Assembly: GCF_002159975.1 (NCBI RefSeq)
Contig: NZ_NFJR01000020.1
Location: 1 to 42,313 of the forward strand
Source: Barnesiella sp. An22
Lineage (GTDB): Bacteria; Bacteroidota; Bacteroidia; Bacteroidales; Barnesiellaceae
DNA: 42,313 bases
Direction: 5' to 3'
Shown here: positions 8,398 to 17,299 of the stretch, in pieces
Layout: each line of letters opens with the position of its first letter
Position numbering within the stretch: the stretch's first letter is position 1
Translations under genes and position numbers: made by a program
Notes under the pieces: generated by a model
Database searches by the model: none
What the model was told of the DNA's origin: nothing
What the model saw: the letters and a program-made list of their open reading frames with translations, nothing else

Positions 8398-8793
8398 TTC
8401 TTTTTTAATTTATTATTGAATATCCGGGCTTGGCAGCCCGATGAACTACAAGGGCATTACAGCGGCCGACTCCGGTAATGCAAGGCTTTCGGGAAAAATA
8501 CCGGAGCGTAGCGAGGATGATTTTTCCCGAAACCGACAGGCCCGGCCTTGCAGTCCGAAAGAGGCGGGCGCTAATTTTGCCCGGTAGTTCCTTCGGGTCT
8601 GTCAGCCAGACTATTCCACTCGACCCTGGTTCATGCAGTCATTTTTCAACGGGGTACTACTAATATCAAGTTTTGTGGTATGCTTTATTTCAAATAAAAT
8701 TCAATCCTAATGACGCATTATTAATTATGAACCATACCGCAGATACAGGTGTTGAAATTGGATAGTAAATAGTAATATGTAATATCACAGTTT
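8398..8793. other. Intergenic region between the PRTRC cassette and DUF488/hcp cargo
   Basis: This 396-bp region holds the structured repeat at 8480-8551. After about 8660 it becomes AT-rich and presumably contains the promoter for the plus-strand DUF488/hcp genes. I see no clear TAnnTTTG box and no gene. An inverted pair GGTATG (about 8679) and CATACC (about 8731) could form a long-loop stem. Confidence 0.5.
8480..8551 (-). repeat. Structured repeat, copy 1 of 3
   Basis: Outer arms GCAAGGC (8480-8486) and GCCTTGC (8545-8551) enclose a hairpin with arms TTTCGGG and CCCGAAA plus A/T tracts. Its loop carries the conserved core ACCGGAGCGTAGCGAGGATG. A GGCCCGGCC inverted repeat is embedded in the 3' half. 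Copies 2 (12995-13070) and 3 (20251-20330) share the core and architecture. In each case the element sits upstream of a small gene; strand is given relative to that gene. It may act as RNA leader structure, terminator or DNA site; which is not known. Confidence 0.75.
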
Positions 8794-9144
8794 ATGACAC
8801 AATATCAATTAAAACGGGCTTACGAACCCGCTTCTCCGGAAGACGGCTTCAGGGTATATATAGACAGACTTTGGCCGAGAGGTCTCTCGCACGAGACTTT
8901 CCATTATGATTTGTGGGATAAGGATATCGCGCCGTCCACAGAACTCCGCGAATGGTTCCATGAAGATCCCACTGACCGCTGGCCCGAATTTGAGATACGA
9001 TATACCAAGGAACTGGAGGAAAATCCTTCATTCGGGACATTGCGACATCTTCTTGCACAGAAATCTGTCGTGACGTTACTTTATTCCTCTCATGACGAAC
9101 AACATAACAATGCTATTGTGATCTATAATCTTCTAACAACATAA
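8794..9144 (+). CDS. DUF488 family protein
   Basis: A 116-aa protein with the DUF488 signature: a start of the type YQLKRAYEP, then [29 protein letters not shown] and [18 protein letters not shown]. The family is widespread and small; its biochemical role is unproven, with suggestions linking it to stress and metal or redox homeostasis. It is 22 nt upstream of hcp on the same strand, so it is likely co-transcribed and belongs to the nitrosative-stress cargo. Length is normal. Confidence 0.88.
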   Translation: MTQYQLKRAYEPASPEDGFRVYIDRLWPRGLSHETFHYDLWDKDIAPSTELREWFHEDPTDRWPEFEIRYTKELEENPSFGTLRHLLAQKSVVTLLYSSHDEQHNNAIVIYNLLTT

Positions 9145-9166
9145 CTTCTTAACATATCCTCCACTT

Positions 9167-10837
9167 ATGAAAATGTTCTGTTACCAGTGCCAGGAGACGG
9201 CACGCGGCAAAGGCTGCGAGATACAAGGTGTATGCGGAAAGAAACCCGAGACGTCTGCAAGAATGGATCAGCTCCTTTATATAGCCCGGGGAATCGCCAT
9301 CGTAAACCGGCAGTTGCGCGAGAAAGGCGCATCAAGCAAGGGTGCATCCCGGTTTATCGTCGACGCACTGTTCACCACCATCACCAACGCGAATTTCGAC
9401 AATGATATGCTCGACGGCTATATCACAAAAGCCCTCGAACTGAAAAACGAACTCGAAGGAGAGTCGAAAAAACGCGGCATGGAGCCTCCTTTCATGCCTG
9501 AGGTGTCGTATCATATTCCAAAGGAGGAATATGGCGTACATGAGGTAATCGAACACGGAGGTACTCTTAAAGAAGAAATCACAAGTGTTCTCCACGACAA
9601 GAACCCGGACATAAGAGGTCTCAAACAGCTTGCCATGTACGGCTGCAAGGGTATGGCGGCCTATGCCCGTCACGCCTGTAACCTCGGTTATGAGGACGAA
9701 GATGTATATGTCATCATCGAGAACGCCCTTGCCGAGATAAGCCGTCCTGACATAGATGTGGACGAACTGTTCTCGCTTGTCCTTAATGTGGGCGAGGGCG
9801 GTGTAAAGGCTATGGCGCTGCTTGACAAGGCAAACACATCGACCTACGGCAACCCCGAAATCACCAGGGTCGACATTGGTGTCAGAAACCATCCGGGCAT
9901 ACTCGTGAGCGGTCATGACCTCAAGGATCTTGAGGAACTGCTCGAACAGTCCGCCGGCAAAGGTGTCGATATCTATACCCACTCGGAGATGCTCCCCGCC
10001 CAGAGCTACCCGTTCTTCAAGAAATTTCCCCACTTCGCAGGAAACTACGGCAACGCATGGTGGCGGCAGATTGACGAGTTTGAGACATTCAACGGCATGT
10101 TCCTCTTCACCTCCAACTGCATTGTGCCCCCGCGTCCGAAAACCACCTACATGGACCGCGTCTACACGACCGGTGTCGTCGGAATGCCCGGCACACATTT
10201 TATCCTCGAGGGGAAGGACGGCAAAAAGGATTTTTCCGAAATCATAGAGCGGGCGCAGACATGCCAGCCGCCGACAGAGATAGAGCACGGTGAGATTGTC
10301 GCCGGATTCGCCCATAACCAGGTGCTCGCTCTGGCACCTAAGATTATCGACCTCATCAAAAGCGGTAAAATCCGCAAGTTTGTGGTCATGGCAGGCTGTG
10401 ACGGCAGAATGCCCTCGCGCAAATACTATACGGAATTTGCGGAAAGGCTCCCTAAAGACTGCGTGATTCTCACCGCAGGCTGTGCCAAATACCGCTACAA
10501 CAAGCTTCCGCTCGGTGATATCGAGGGTGTTCCGCGCGTGCTCGATGCCGGACAGTGTAACGATTCCTATTCGCTCGTCGTGATTGCCAATGCTCTCAAG
10601 GATGCTTTCGGCCTGGAGAGTGTCAACGATCTGCCGATTGTCTACAACATCGCATGGTATGAGCAGAAGGCGGTGATAGTGCTTCTGGCCCTGTTGAGCC
10701 TCGGAGTGAAGAATATCCACACCGGCCCGACGCTGCCGGCGTTTTTCACCCCCGAAATTCTGAAAGTGCTTCAGGAGAAGTTCAATATAGGTACCATCAC
10801 CACCGTTGACGAAGATCTGGCTACCCTTATCGGCTGA
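9167..10837 (+). CDS. hcp: Hybrid cluster protein (hydroxylamine / NO reductase)
   Basis: A 556-aa cytoplasmic iron-sulfur enzyme. The N-terminal [4Fe-4S] ligands are Cys5, Cys8, Cys17 and Cys23 ([20 protein letters not shown]). Hybrid-cluster ligand regions are visible further on: H/E pairs (YTHSEMLPA), [32 protein letters not shown] and VVIANALKD. Family role: reduces hydroxylamine or nitric oxide anaerobically and protects against nitrosative stress. Length fits the anaerobe-type short class. The start MKMFCYQCQ is forced by the Cys motif. A small membrane gene follows by 5 nt, so these form one operon. Confidence 0.96.
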   Translation: MKMFCYQCQETARGKGCEIQGVCGKKPETSARMDQLLYIARGIAIVNRQLREKGASSKGASRFIVDALFTTITNANFDNDMLDGYITKALELKNELEGESKKRGMEPPFMPEVSYHIPKEEYGVHEVIEHGGTLKEEITSVLHDKNPDIRGLKQLAMYGCKGMAAYARHACNLGYEDEDVYVIIENALAEISRPDIDVDELFSLVLNVGEGGVKAMALLDKANTSTYGNPEITRVDIGVRNHPGILVSGHDLKDLEELLEQSAGKGVDIYTHSEMLPAQSYPFFKKFPHFAGNYGNAWWRQIDEFETFNGMFLFTSNCIVPPRPKTTYMDRVYTTGVVGMPGTHFILEGKDGKKDFSEIIERAQTCQPPTEIEHGEIVAGFAHNQVLALAPKIIDLIKSGKIRKFVVMAGCDGRMPSRKYYTEFAERLPKDCVILTAGCAKYRYNKLPLGDIEGVPRVLDAGQCNDSYSLVVIANALKDAFGLESVNDLPIVYNIAWYEQKAVIVLLALLSLGVKNIHTGPTLPAFFTPEILKVLQEKFNIGTITTVDEDLATLIG

Positions 10838-10842
10838 AAGAA

Positions 10843-11265
10843 ATGGACGGTCGGAATGTGAATCGGTTTATCCATAAATATGTGATAGCGGCGGCACACG
10901 CCATCCTTTGGCTGGCGGCGCTGTCGCTTGCAGCATATTTCCATCTTGACCACGGGTATTCGGCTGCCGAGGCGCTTCTCGGTTCCACACTCATGGCATA
11001 CTGTGCATATGTCTGTGAGTCCGGACTCGGCACGTGGCGCGTGGCGGCCGCTGCCGGTGATGTTAGGATTGATTTCAGGAAGGCCGGATTGTGGGGATGG
11101 ATTGTCGTGAACATAGCGGTAGCAATAACCCTGTCGTTGCTTTTTCTGAAATACCCCGAATGGTGGATATTGCTCCTTATCATACTGAATGCCGGATGGC
11201 AGAAATATATGAACGGGCGAATACCGCCGCGTTTGCAGGAAACCTTTAAATCAGTCAAGTCATGA
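10843..11265 (+). CDS. Hypothetical multi-pass membrane protein downstream of hcp
   Basis: A 140-aa protein with about four hydrophobic segments: roughly residues 12-33 (YVIAAAHAILWLAALSLAAY), 43-60, 85-103 (WIVVNIAVAITLSLLFL) and 105-120 (WWILLLIILNAGW). The C-terminus is basic. No recognised domain or catalytic motif. It begins 5 nt after hcp and its stop overlaps the next start (ATGA, 11262-11265), so it belongs to the hcp operon. Partner or accessory of Hcp is inferred from position only. Confidence 0.8.
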   Translation: MDGRNVNRFIHKYVIAAAHAILWLAALSLAAYFHLDHGYSAAEALLGSTLMAYCAYVCESGLGTWRVAAAAGDVRIDFRKAGLWGWIVVNIAVAITLSLLFLKYPEWWILLLIILNAGWQKYMNGRIPPRLQETFKSVKS

Positions 11266-11381
11266 GAATATCATCCGAACTGTTCCTCTGCCTCGGGCTT
11301 GCCTTCACCGCATTATATTTTCTTATATTCGGCATCGGCTTTGTCATCACTATGAAGATTCGCAAAAAAAGAAACCTCTAA
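11262..11381 (+). CDS. 39-aa single-pass membrane peptide
   Basis: ATG at 11262 overlaps the previous stop (ATGA). The frame encodes MRISSELFLCLGLAFTALYF followed by LIFGIGFVITMKIRKKRNL and a TAA at 11379-11381. One long hydrophobic helix (about residues 7-30) is followed by a strongly basic tail, giving an inside C-terminus. The cupin gene starts 13 nt later. The overlap and clean helix/basic-tail design argue that it is translated. Function unknown. Confidence 0.68.
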   Translation: MRISSELFLCLGLAFTALYFLIFGIGFVITMKIRKKRNL

Positions 11382-11394
11382 ATAAATTTACGAC

Positions 11395-11694
11395 ATGTTC
11401 AGATTAAAAGACAGAATTCCATACGCGGACGGCTCCATAGCAAAGGAGATTGTCATGCAGAACCATAGCGGGCTTTCGCTCCTTATGGCAGTAGACAAGG
11501 GACTTGAGATTCCCACACATACGGCTAATGCCGACGTGCTCGTCCAGATAATAGAAGGAAGCATGGAGTTCACTATTGAGGATAAAGTGCTTGAGTTGAA
11601 AGAGGGTGATGCGCTCACTATGACACCGGGTGTGAAACATTCCTTAAAGGCTACGGAACGGTTCAAGGTTCTTGTCACCAAACTCAATGCATAA
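11395..11694 (+). CDS. Cupin-domain protein
   Basis: A 99-aa single-cupin protein. Motif 1 region: IPTHTANADVLVQIIEGSMEF. Motif 2 region: LKEGDALTMTPGVKHSLKA. The His pair in motif 1 is reduced (HTANAD), while motif 2 keeps a His in PGVKHS, so metal binding is uncertain. Small cupins are frequently found next to hcp in anaerobes; a sensing or small-molecule-binding role is possible. Last gene of the hcp operon, followed by a bidirectional terminator at 11717-11752. Confidence 0.9.
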   Translation: MFRLKDRIPYADGSIAKEIVMQNHSGLSLLMAVDKGLEIPTHTANADVLVQIIEGSMEFTIEDKVLELKEGDALTMTPGVKHSLKATERFKVLVTKLNA

Positions 11695-11716
11695 TCCCGT
11701 ACTGGCTTTCACAATT

Positions 11717-11752
11717 AAGACATTCGGAGAGCATAGACTCCTCGGATGTCTT
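11717..11752. terminator. Bidirectional intrinsic terminator
   Basis: Imperfect inverted repeat AAGACATtCGGAGAG ... CTCCTCGGATGTCTT with T-rich sequence on the right (TTTATTATTT). It lies between the converging cupin and ygbA-like genes. Confidence 0.7.
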
Positions 11753-11754
11753 TA

Positions 11755-12045
11755 TTATTTCCCTGCCAAATGGCGTATAGCCATGACGGGATGATAAAAC
11801 AGCATTCTCGGACCGGAAAAACGCATGACCTCTTTTATTTTTTCTTTCATATCCGGGCGGTAACAATGTATCTTACAGTTACGGCAGCTTCCCTTTTCAT
11901 CACCGAAAGGACAATGGCGCAGACGGTTTTCCGCATATTCCGCCAGTTTTTCACAATCCGGACAAAGATTTTTGTACCCTTCTTTCAAGCGGCAGTATAG
12001 ACGAATCATCTGCCATACCACCTTGATTTCATATTTGATCTTCAT
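11755..12045 (-). CDS. ygbA: Nitrous oxide-stimulated promoter family protein (YgbA-like)
   Basis: A 96-aa protein with the conserved cysteines of the YgbA family: LCPDCEKLAEYAENRLRHC, then KGSCRNCKIHCY, then RPDMKEKIKEVMRFSGPRM and LFYHPVMAIRHL. In enterobacteria ygbA is under the NO-sensing repressor NsrR, so the family is tied to nitrosative stress; the cysteines suggest a metal or cluster site. It directly abuts the PNPOx-like gene (stop at 12046), so the two are one minus-strand operon converging on the hcp operon. Confidence 0.9.
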   Translation of the reverse strand: MKIKYEIKVVWQMIRLYCRLKEGYKNLCPDCEKLAEYAENRLRHCPFGDEKGSCRNCKIHCYRPDMKEKIKEVMRFSGPRMLFYHPVMAIRHLAGK

Positions 12046-12528
12046 CTATGGCTTGGATTTTCCAACCGACGGCTCTGTGAGCGTTATCTTTACAACAACG
12101 GTTCGTTCGAGACTGCGCTTTATCGCTTCATCAAAATTCTCCATATGTTTAGGGAGAAAGCGTTGACAGAGCAGACGCAAAGCCATAATCTTTTCCGAAT
12201 TATCAGTCACAATCTCCGCTTCCCCTAAAGCAATGGCAGAGTCATAATACATCGTAAAATTCTTTTTCTCGGCCTCAAACTTCGGGGTGCATCGACTGAC
12301 GGCACTCAGACTTACAACGGGATTGGCCCTTATGCAATCCAGCTTATCCCCCTCGTCGGCGCAATGGAAATAAAACGTGCGTCTGTTACTCCTTATCAAC
12401 GACAGCGGGAGTCCGTACGGCGTTCCGTCCAGACGAATCATTGACATAGTTACAAAGGGTGCACGGTCAAACACATTAAGTGCCCATTCCTCATCTTTCT
12501 GCCTTGCTGCTTTTCTCATCTGCTTCAT
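12046..12528 (-). CDS. Pyridoxamine 5'-phosphate oxidase-like flavin protein (NimA-related)
   Basis: A 160-aa protein of the split-barrel FMN-binding fold. Typical elements are FVTMSMIRLDGTPYGLPLSL (flavin contact strands), TFYFHCADEGDKLDCIRANP and VSLSAVSRC, followed by YDSAIALGEAEIV. Related proteins include NimA nitroimidazole reductases, but substrate cannot be told from sequence. Two ATGs, at residues 1 and 4, are possible. A perfect TAnnTTTG box lies only 4 nt upstream of the first, so the transcript may be almost leaderless. It heads a two-gene operon with the ygbA-like gene. Confidence 0.85.
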   Translation of the reverse strand: MKQMRKAARQKDEEWALNVFDRAPFVTMSMIRLDGTPYGLPLSLIRSNRRTFYFHCADEGDKLDCIRANPVVSLSAVSRCTPKFEAEKKNFTMYYDSAIALGEAEIVTDNSEKIMALRLLCQRFLPKHMENFDEAIKRSLERTVVVKITLTEPSVGKSKP

Positions 12529-12532
12529 GTTG

Positions 12533-12540
12533 CAAATTTA
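12533..12540 (-). promoter_or_regulatory. Putative -7 promoter box TAAATTTG
   Basis: On the minus strand TAAATTTG matches the Bacteroidales -7 consensus TAnnTTTG and ends 4 nt before the ATG of the PNPOx-like gene. No good -33 TTTG is found at the usual distance, so the call is tentative. If real, transcription would start at or next to the start codon. Confidence 0.35.
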
Positions 12541-12685
12541 AGAAAAATAAAAAATAAAAGAATAACAATCTGATTGTTTCTGAAGCATCAATAACCATCC
12601 AGTCACATCGGATAGAGAGACAGCATTATCATATCCGATAAAATATTGTGATTAACATTTATAGGACATATGGCATTGTGACATT

Positions 12686-12922
12686 TCAGAAAATCAGACC
12701 GCTGATTATGGCGAACAGCAGTGCCGCCGCCACTATGATGCAGGCAATTTTATAGAGGAATCGGAAGAATCCCCTGAAAAAGACTATTGCCAACGCCGCC
12801 CATACAGGTGATACTCCCCTTGTATAGAGGTATCCGAACACGGCGGCCAAAGCGAGTATCAGGATCGCTTTCCACAGCCACCTCATGCCTATGATCCTTG
12901 TGATAAGTGCAGATGCTTTCAT
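12686..12922 (-). CDS. Small membrane protein, left paralogue of the topB-linked pair
   Basis: A 78-aa protein with a basic N-terminus and two hydrophobic segments: about 16-35 (WKAILILALAAVFGYLYT) and 45-76, including VFFRGFFRFLYKIACIIV. It is clearly homologous to the protein at 20395-20631: both have W..(K)..., GYLYTRGVSPVWAALAIVFF versus SWLYTHGISPVWTAVAIVCF, then RGxFRFLY. Both follow topB at the same distance, with a structured repeat in between. Unknown function; linkage to an element-borne topoisomerase suggests an element maintenance or transfer role, by inference only. Confidence 0.78.
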   Translation of the reverse strand: MKASALITRIIGMRWLWKAILILALAAVFGYLYTRGVSPVWAALAIVFFRGFFRFLYKIACIIVAAALLFAIISGLIF

Positions 12923-12994
12923 AACTATATATATTTACCGGGGTGACACGGTGTCATCCGGATTTCGGAGGCTCCCCCGTGGCGCGCCTCCACA

Positions 12995-13070
12995 GGCAAG
13001 GCTACGGGTAAAAATACCGGAGCGAAGCGAGGATGATTTTTGCCCGTACCGCAAGGCCCGGCCTTGACGG
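12995..13070 (-). repeat. Structured repeat, copy 2 of 3
   Basis: Outer arms GGCAAGGC (12995-13002) and GCCTT (13061-13065) surround a hairpin with arms TACGGGTAAAAAT and ATTTTTGCCCGTA. The loop holds the core ACCGGAGCGAAGCGAGGATG. Compared with copy 1, TTT/AAA at the base of the stem has changed to CTAC/GTAC, a compensatory change. It lies between the 3' end of the left topB remnant and the small membrane gene that starts at 12922. Confidence 0.78.
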
Positions 13071-13127
13071 TGGAAACGGGCGAGCCACGAACTTCGCCTC
13101 CGAATCCGAATGACGGCATTCACTGTC

Positions 13128-14939
13128 CTATCTCTTTCTTGAAGTCTTCCTGTCCGGGAAAGCGAGCGTGACATTGTAGCCGCCGTCGAAAACAAGCATG
13201 GCATCGAATGAATTTCCCTTCTTTCCCTTGAATCCCTTTATCAGCTTAGTCTTGCCGGATGACAGCAACTGCTCGATATGGCCGTCCGTGAGTTCCTTGT
13301 TCAAGAATCGTCTGAATACCAACAGACCGCAGGTTGTGTTATCGCACCGGGCAGTCTTGGCTCGAATGACGACATTCCCTTTGCCGCATTTGGGACACGG
13401 TCGGGAATGTACCGGGGTGACTGGCACGGTTATTCCGAGAATTTCAGTGGTGGCCTTGCGCGTATAGCCGACGATGGCGTTCATGAAGGTAGAGGGTTCA
13501 AGAGTGTGCCGTTCAATCTGCAACAGTGTGTTTTCCCAGCTGCCTGTCATGCCTACATCCGCCACGAGCATATCCTTTACGGCATCGTACAGTGCCAGAC
13601 CTTTGTCGGTGGGTACGATGCTCTTGCCGGAACGACGTATGTAGTCGCGTTTCACCAGCGTGGCGATAATGGCCGCACGAGTGGCGGGCGTGCCGATGCC
13701 TATGTCGCGGACAGCCTCGCGCGCCTTCTCATCGGTGATATCCTTGCCGCACGATTCCATTGCGGCAAGGAGGGTGGCCTCGGTGTACAACGGACGCGGC
13801 ATGGTCTTCCTCTGCGCCAGCCCTTGTCCCGAAACCGGTGCGGTGTCACCAACTGAAAAGGCTGGGCAAGCCGCATTTTCATCGGATTCATCCTCGCCAC
13901 GGTCCTCCTTGCGGTCAAACACGGCACGCCAGCCGGGTATTACGACGGACGAGGACTTGGAACGGAACGGCATCCCGCAGATTTCGGCTTCGGTCAGGTA
14001 TGTTTCGGTGACACACGGTGGCGAGAATGCTTCGAGTATACGCCCGGCAATCATCAGATAGACGGCACGTTCGTCGCCTGAAATGCCCGAGGAGGTGACA
14101 CCGGTGACAATCAGAGCGTGATGGTCGGTCACTTTGGAGTCGTTTACGCTGCGGTTGTTGAGCGTTGAAAGGTCAAAAGCAGTGCCGTAGGCGTGGAATT
14201 CCGGCATGGCGCACACCTTTTGCAGCAGTTCCGGCACGGTTCGCATGACATCCTGCGGTATGTAACGGCTCCCGGTTCGCGGATAGGATATCAGTTTTTT
14301 CTCGTAGAGCGACTGCGCCACGGCCAGAGTCTTTTCGGCGGTCATGTCGTGATGTACGTTGCAGTCCTTCTGGAGAGCTGTGAGGTCGTAAAGAAGCGGA
14401 GGCTGGCGGTCGGAACGCCTGCATTCCGCCTTGGTGACACGCCCCGTGGCACCGGGTACGATACGGGAGAAGGCGGCGTCAGCCTGTGTCTTTTCCCTGA
14501 AATCATCCTTGTGGAAGAAACGGCACAGACTGCCGTCCCTGGAGAGAGTCACATGGAGCTGCCAGTAAGGGGCGGACACGAAATCACGGTTCTCACGGAA
14601 ACGGGCGCACACCATAGCCAGCGTGGGTGTCTGCACACGTCCGATTGAGCTGTTGGAAGTGCCCGACACGCAGGCGAGGGCGCGGCTGGCGTTCATCCCC
14701 ACAAGCCAGTCGGCTTTCGCGCGGCAATCTGCGGCGGCATGGAGGCTGTCGTACTCACGACCGTCGCGCAGGTTCGCCATGCCGGTACGGATTGCCTCGT
14801 CTGTGAGCGACGATATCCACAGTCTGCGGAAAGGCTTGGTGTAGCCGAGGTATTCATAGATATAGCGGAAGATGAGTTCCCCTTCACGATTATCTAAAGT
14901 TGTGATAAGCGTGATTATCCAAAGTAAAAGATTATCCAA
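13128..14939 (-). pseudogene. topB: DNA topoisomerase III, 5'-truncated by the RIT element (left copy)
   Basis: Homology to TopB begins at REGELIFRYIYEYLG, the end of the TOPRIM DxDxxEG motif, and runs to the normal C-terminus. The active-site tyrosine region LISYPRTGSRYIP and the C-terminal zinc-ribbon-like CPKCGKG...CDNTTCG are present. About the first 100 residues, including the catalytic Glu and the Asp pair of TOPRIM, are missing. The frame stays open into the RIT end as far as a TTG at 14939, so the first roughly 16 residues are element sequence. Without the TOPRIM half it should be inactive. It is about two-thirds identical by eye to the right copy, so it is not a recent duplicate. Confidence 0.9.
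14887..14914 (+). repeat. RIT left 28-bp core direct repeat
   Basis: Identical to 18421-18448. Inside, CACGATTATC (14885-14894) and GATAAGCGTG (14904-14913) form an imperfect inverted repeat (9 of 10 positions) around a 9-nt spacer, the layout expected for a tyrosine-recombinase crossover site. Confidence 0.85.
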
Positions 14940-14941
14940 AG
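14914..14941 (+). repeat. RIT left-end iterons
   Basis: Two copies of ATTATCCAAAG (14914-14924 and 14931-14941) separated by TAAAAG. A third, variant unit ATTATCTAAAG is in the core at 14889-14899. Probable recombinase arm-binding sites. Confidence 0.8.
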
Positions 14942-15063
14942 CAATAACAACTATAAGTTTCCAATAAATTGATTTTCAATATTACTTTTGATAATGTTGT
15001 TTGGATAATATAATGGTAATTTCGCATAGGGTTGGAACAAACCACCCGTTAAAATCAATAAAT

Positions 15064-16308
15064 ATGTCCAACAACAAAAAGAAAAACATTCATGTTCTGA
15101 TACAAGAATGTACAGAACACTTGCGGTTTCTTGGGTATTCGGAAGCCTGCATTACTTTACACCAGAAGAAATGGTCGGAATACCTGTTGCCTTATCTACA
15201 GGAAAAAGACATCGTGTTCTACTCGACTGAAGCCGGAGAATGTTACCTGAAATCAGTTCTTTCGAATTTAACCCCATTCTCCAAGCGGGTACTTACTCGT
15301 AGTGTGCATATCCTTTCCGCTTATTTGGATACAGGTATTATTCCAAAAAGGATAGTACCAATAGAAGAACATCCTTTGCCCGGAGAGATTGGAGAAGCTG
15401 CACATCTTTTTCTGGAAGAGCTGGTAAATAGTCGGCGTAATGATATTACGGTTTTAAAACATCGCCGTAATTTGAGTTATTTTATTGAATTTTTGGAAAC
15501 CAAGTCAAAATCAAAACTTTGCGATATTGGAGAAGATGAAATCGTGACTTTTTTGAGTACGAGTAGAAACGCCAGGGACAGATATTCTTCTATACGGCTG
15601 TTTCTCCGATTCCTGGCAGGTAAAGAATATATTCAGACAGATTTTGAATATGTTCTTTCTCGTAACCGTTATCCCAAACGGGAAAAACTGCCTTCCATAT
15701 ATAGTGCCGAAGAAGTCAAACAAATAGAGTTGTCGGTTGAACAATCAGGTCCGGTAGGGAAACGTGATTATGCAATATTGCTTCTTGCCACACGGCTCGG
15801 TTTACGCGCTTCGGATATTTGCAGATTGGAGTTTGACCATTTGGATTGGGATCACAATGTCATTGCATTCATCCAATACAAAACAAAAAAATCGATAGAG
15901 CTTCCGTTGCTTACTGATGTCGGTGAAGCCATAGTCAATTATCTGCGTTATGGCAGACCGATTTCCGGGCATTCGGAAATATTCTTATCGGCACGTCCAC
16001 CTTATCGTCCAATGTTCCGTTGGGGAATAAACGGTGTAATATCAAGAATTATGAGAGAATCAGGCGTTGATATATCCAAACGTAAGTTCGGTCCTCATGC
16101 TATGCGTCATTCTCTCGCCAGCAGACTGCTTGCCAACGGTGTTTCGCTGCCAGTCATATCTGAATCATTGGGACACGAGAGTTCCTTGAGTACAATGGAA
16201 TATTTAAGGGTAGATTTGTCAAGCCTGATGAAATGTGCCCTTGACGTACCGCTTGTCAATCCCGCTTTTTACGAACAGAAAGGAGGTATCTTTTATGGAA
16301 AAATGTAA
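15064..16308 (+). CDS. RIT tyrosine recombinase A
   Basis: From the ATG at 15064 the protein has 414 codons. The frame extends further upstream, but that extension lies in the element's terminal repeats, so I prefer this start. The N-terminal part (about 1-190) is two SAM-like DNA-binding segments. The catalytic domain carries R248 (LGLRASDICRL), the beta-sheet Lys (KTKKSIELP), H345xxR348 (HAMRHSLA), H371 (LGHESS) and the nucleophile Y380 (MEYLR). All active residues are present, so it should be active. It overlaps the next gene by 14 nt. Confidence 0.93.
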   Translation: MSNNKKKNIHVLIQECTEHLRFLGYSEACITLHQKKWSEYLLPYLQEKDIVFYSTEAGECYLKSVLSNLTPFSKRVLTRSVHILSAYLDTGIIPKRIVPIEEHPLPGEIGEAAHLFLEELVNSRRNDITVLKHRRNLSYFIEFLETKSKSKLCDIGEDEIVTFLSTSRNARDRYSSIRLFLRFLAGKEYIQTDFEYVLSRNRYPKREKLPSIYSAEEVKQIELSVEQSGPVGKRDYAILLLATRLGLRASDICRLEFDHLDWDHNVIAFIQYKTKKSIELPLLTDVGEAIVNYLRYGRPISGHSEIFLSARPPYRPMFRWGINGVISRIMRESGVDISKRKFGPHAMRHSLASRLLANGVSLPVISESLGHESSLSTMEYLRVDLSSLMKCALDVPLVNPAFYEQKGGIFYGKM

Positions 16309-17299
16309 ATTTATGAGCGTATTCGCTCCATATATGCAAAAGTTTGTGGATGCAAAAGAAGCTCTGGGTTTTTCAAGGAAATATTTTGAAAGTGTTTTAG
16401 GGTTACTCGATCGGTTCTTCATCGAAGAAAAGGTACGGACTCCTTTTATCCCAAGTGTACTGATAGACAAATGGGGACATACTTTGATTAATAACAGCTA
16501 TAAAACGATTTGTAGCAAATATTCTATATTGGCACAGTTTGCAAAGTATATGAATAACATAGGTTTTCCTTGTTATGTACCTCGAATTCCAAAGAGCAAA
16601 GCCAATACGTATGCACCATACATCTTCACGCACGAACAAGTGCTTTCCATTTTTACAGTGTGTGATTCTCTTGTGGCCAGCGATCACGGAAATATGGACA
16701 GCCGTCTTTTTTCTATACCTGCCATTTTTCGCCTGCTGTATGGTACAGGGATGCGTGTGAGTGAAGCCACGTCATTGTTGAACCAAGATATAAATCTCGA
16801 GAAAAGAGTAATCACAATAAGGAAAACCAAGAACCAGCGCCAACGCCTGATACCTGTCTGTCCGTCATTGCACCAGATGTTAAGCCAATATGTGGAAGCG
16901 AGGAACAGGCTGCCTTTACCCCATGTAAATGCCATGGAGTCTCCATTTTTTATTTCTCCATCCGGATTGCCTCTGAACCAGAGCAGGGTTTATGCGTGGT
17001 TCAGAATTATATTAAGAAAATGCAGTATTCCGCATTGTGCTAAAAAAGGACCCAGAGTACATGATCTAAGGCATACATTTGCCGTACATTCGTTGATGCG
17101 CCAAGTAAGAAACGGGGCGGATATATATTGTACGCTTCCTATTCTTTCCGTTTTTCTTGGACATAAGAAGCTGTCCGATACGGAAACCTATGTGCGGCTG
17201 ACACAAGAGATGTATCCGGATGTACTGAAACTGGAAAGTTCCATTACAAGTTTTTTATACCCCGCTTTACCCAATAATCCTGTAGCCTATGAAAGATGA
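16295..17299 (+). CDS. RIT tyrosine recombinase B
   Basis: Start at ATG 16295, chosen over the upstream extension because AGGAGG at 16281-16286 is ideally placed; this gives 334 aa. Catalytic residues: R154 (GTGMRVSEATSL), Lys in RKTKNQRQR, H256xxR259 (HDLRHTFAVHS), H290 (LGHKKLSD) and Y299 (TETYVRL). The start lies inside the end of gene A and its stop lies inside gene C (11-nt overlap), so the three are translationally coupled. In RIT elements all three recombinases are thought to act together; the individual roles are unknown. Confidence 0.93.
   Translation: MEKCKFMSVFAPYMQKFVDAKEALGFSRKYFESVLGLLDRFFIEEKVRTPFIPSVLIDKWGHTLINNSYKTICSKYSILAQFAKYMNNIGFPCYVPRIPKSKANTYAPYIFTHEQVLSIFTVCDSLVASDHGNMDSRLFSIPAIFRLLYGTGMRVSEATSLLNQDINLEKRVITIRKTKNQRQRLIPVCPSLHQMLSQYVEARNRLPLPHVNAMESPFFISPSGLPLNQSRVYAWFRIILRKCSIPHCAKKGPRVHDLRHTFAVHSLMRQVRNGADIYCTLPILSVFLGHKKLSDTETYVRLTQEMYPDVLKLESSITSFLYPALPNNPVAYER

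Noticed and set aside
9332-10720. 462-aa open frame on the minus strand opposite hcp
   Set aside because: Antisense shadow of a strongly conserved hcp gene; no recognisable domain and no ribosome-binding site.
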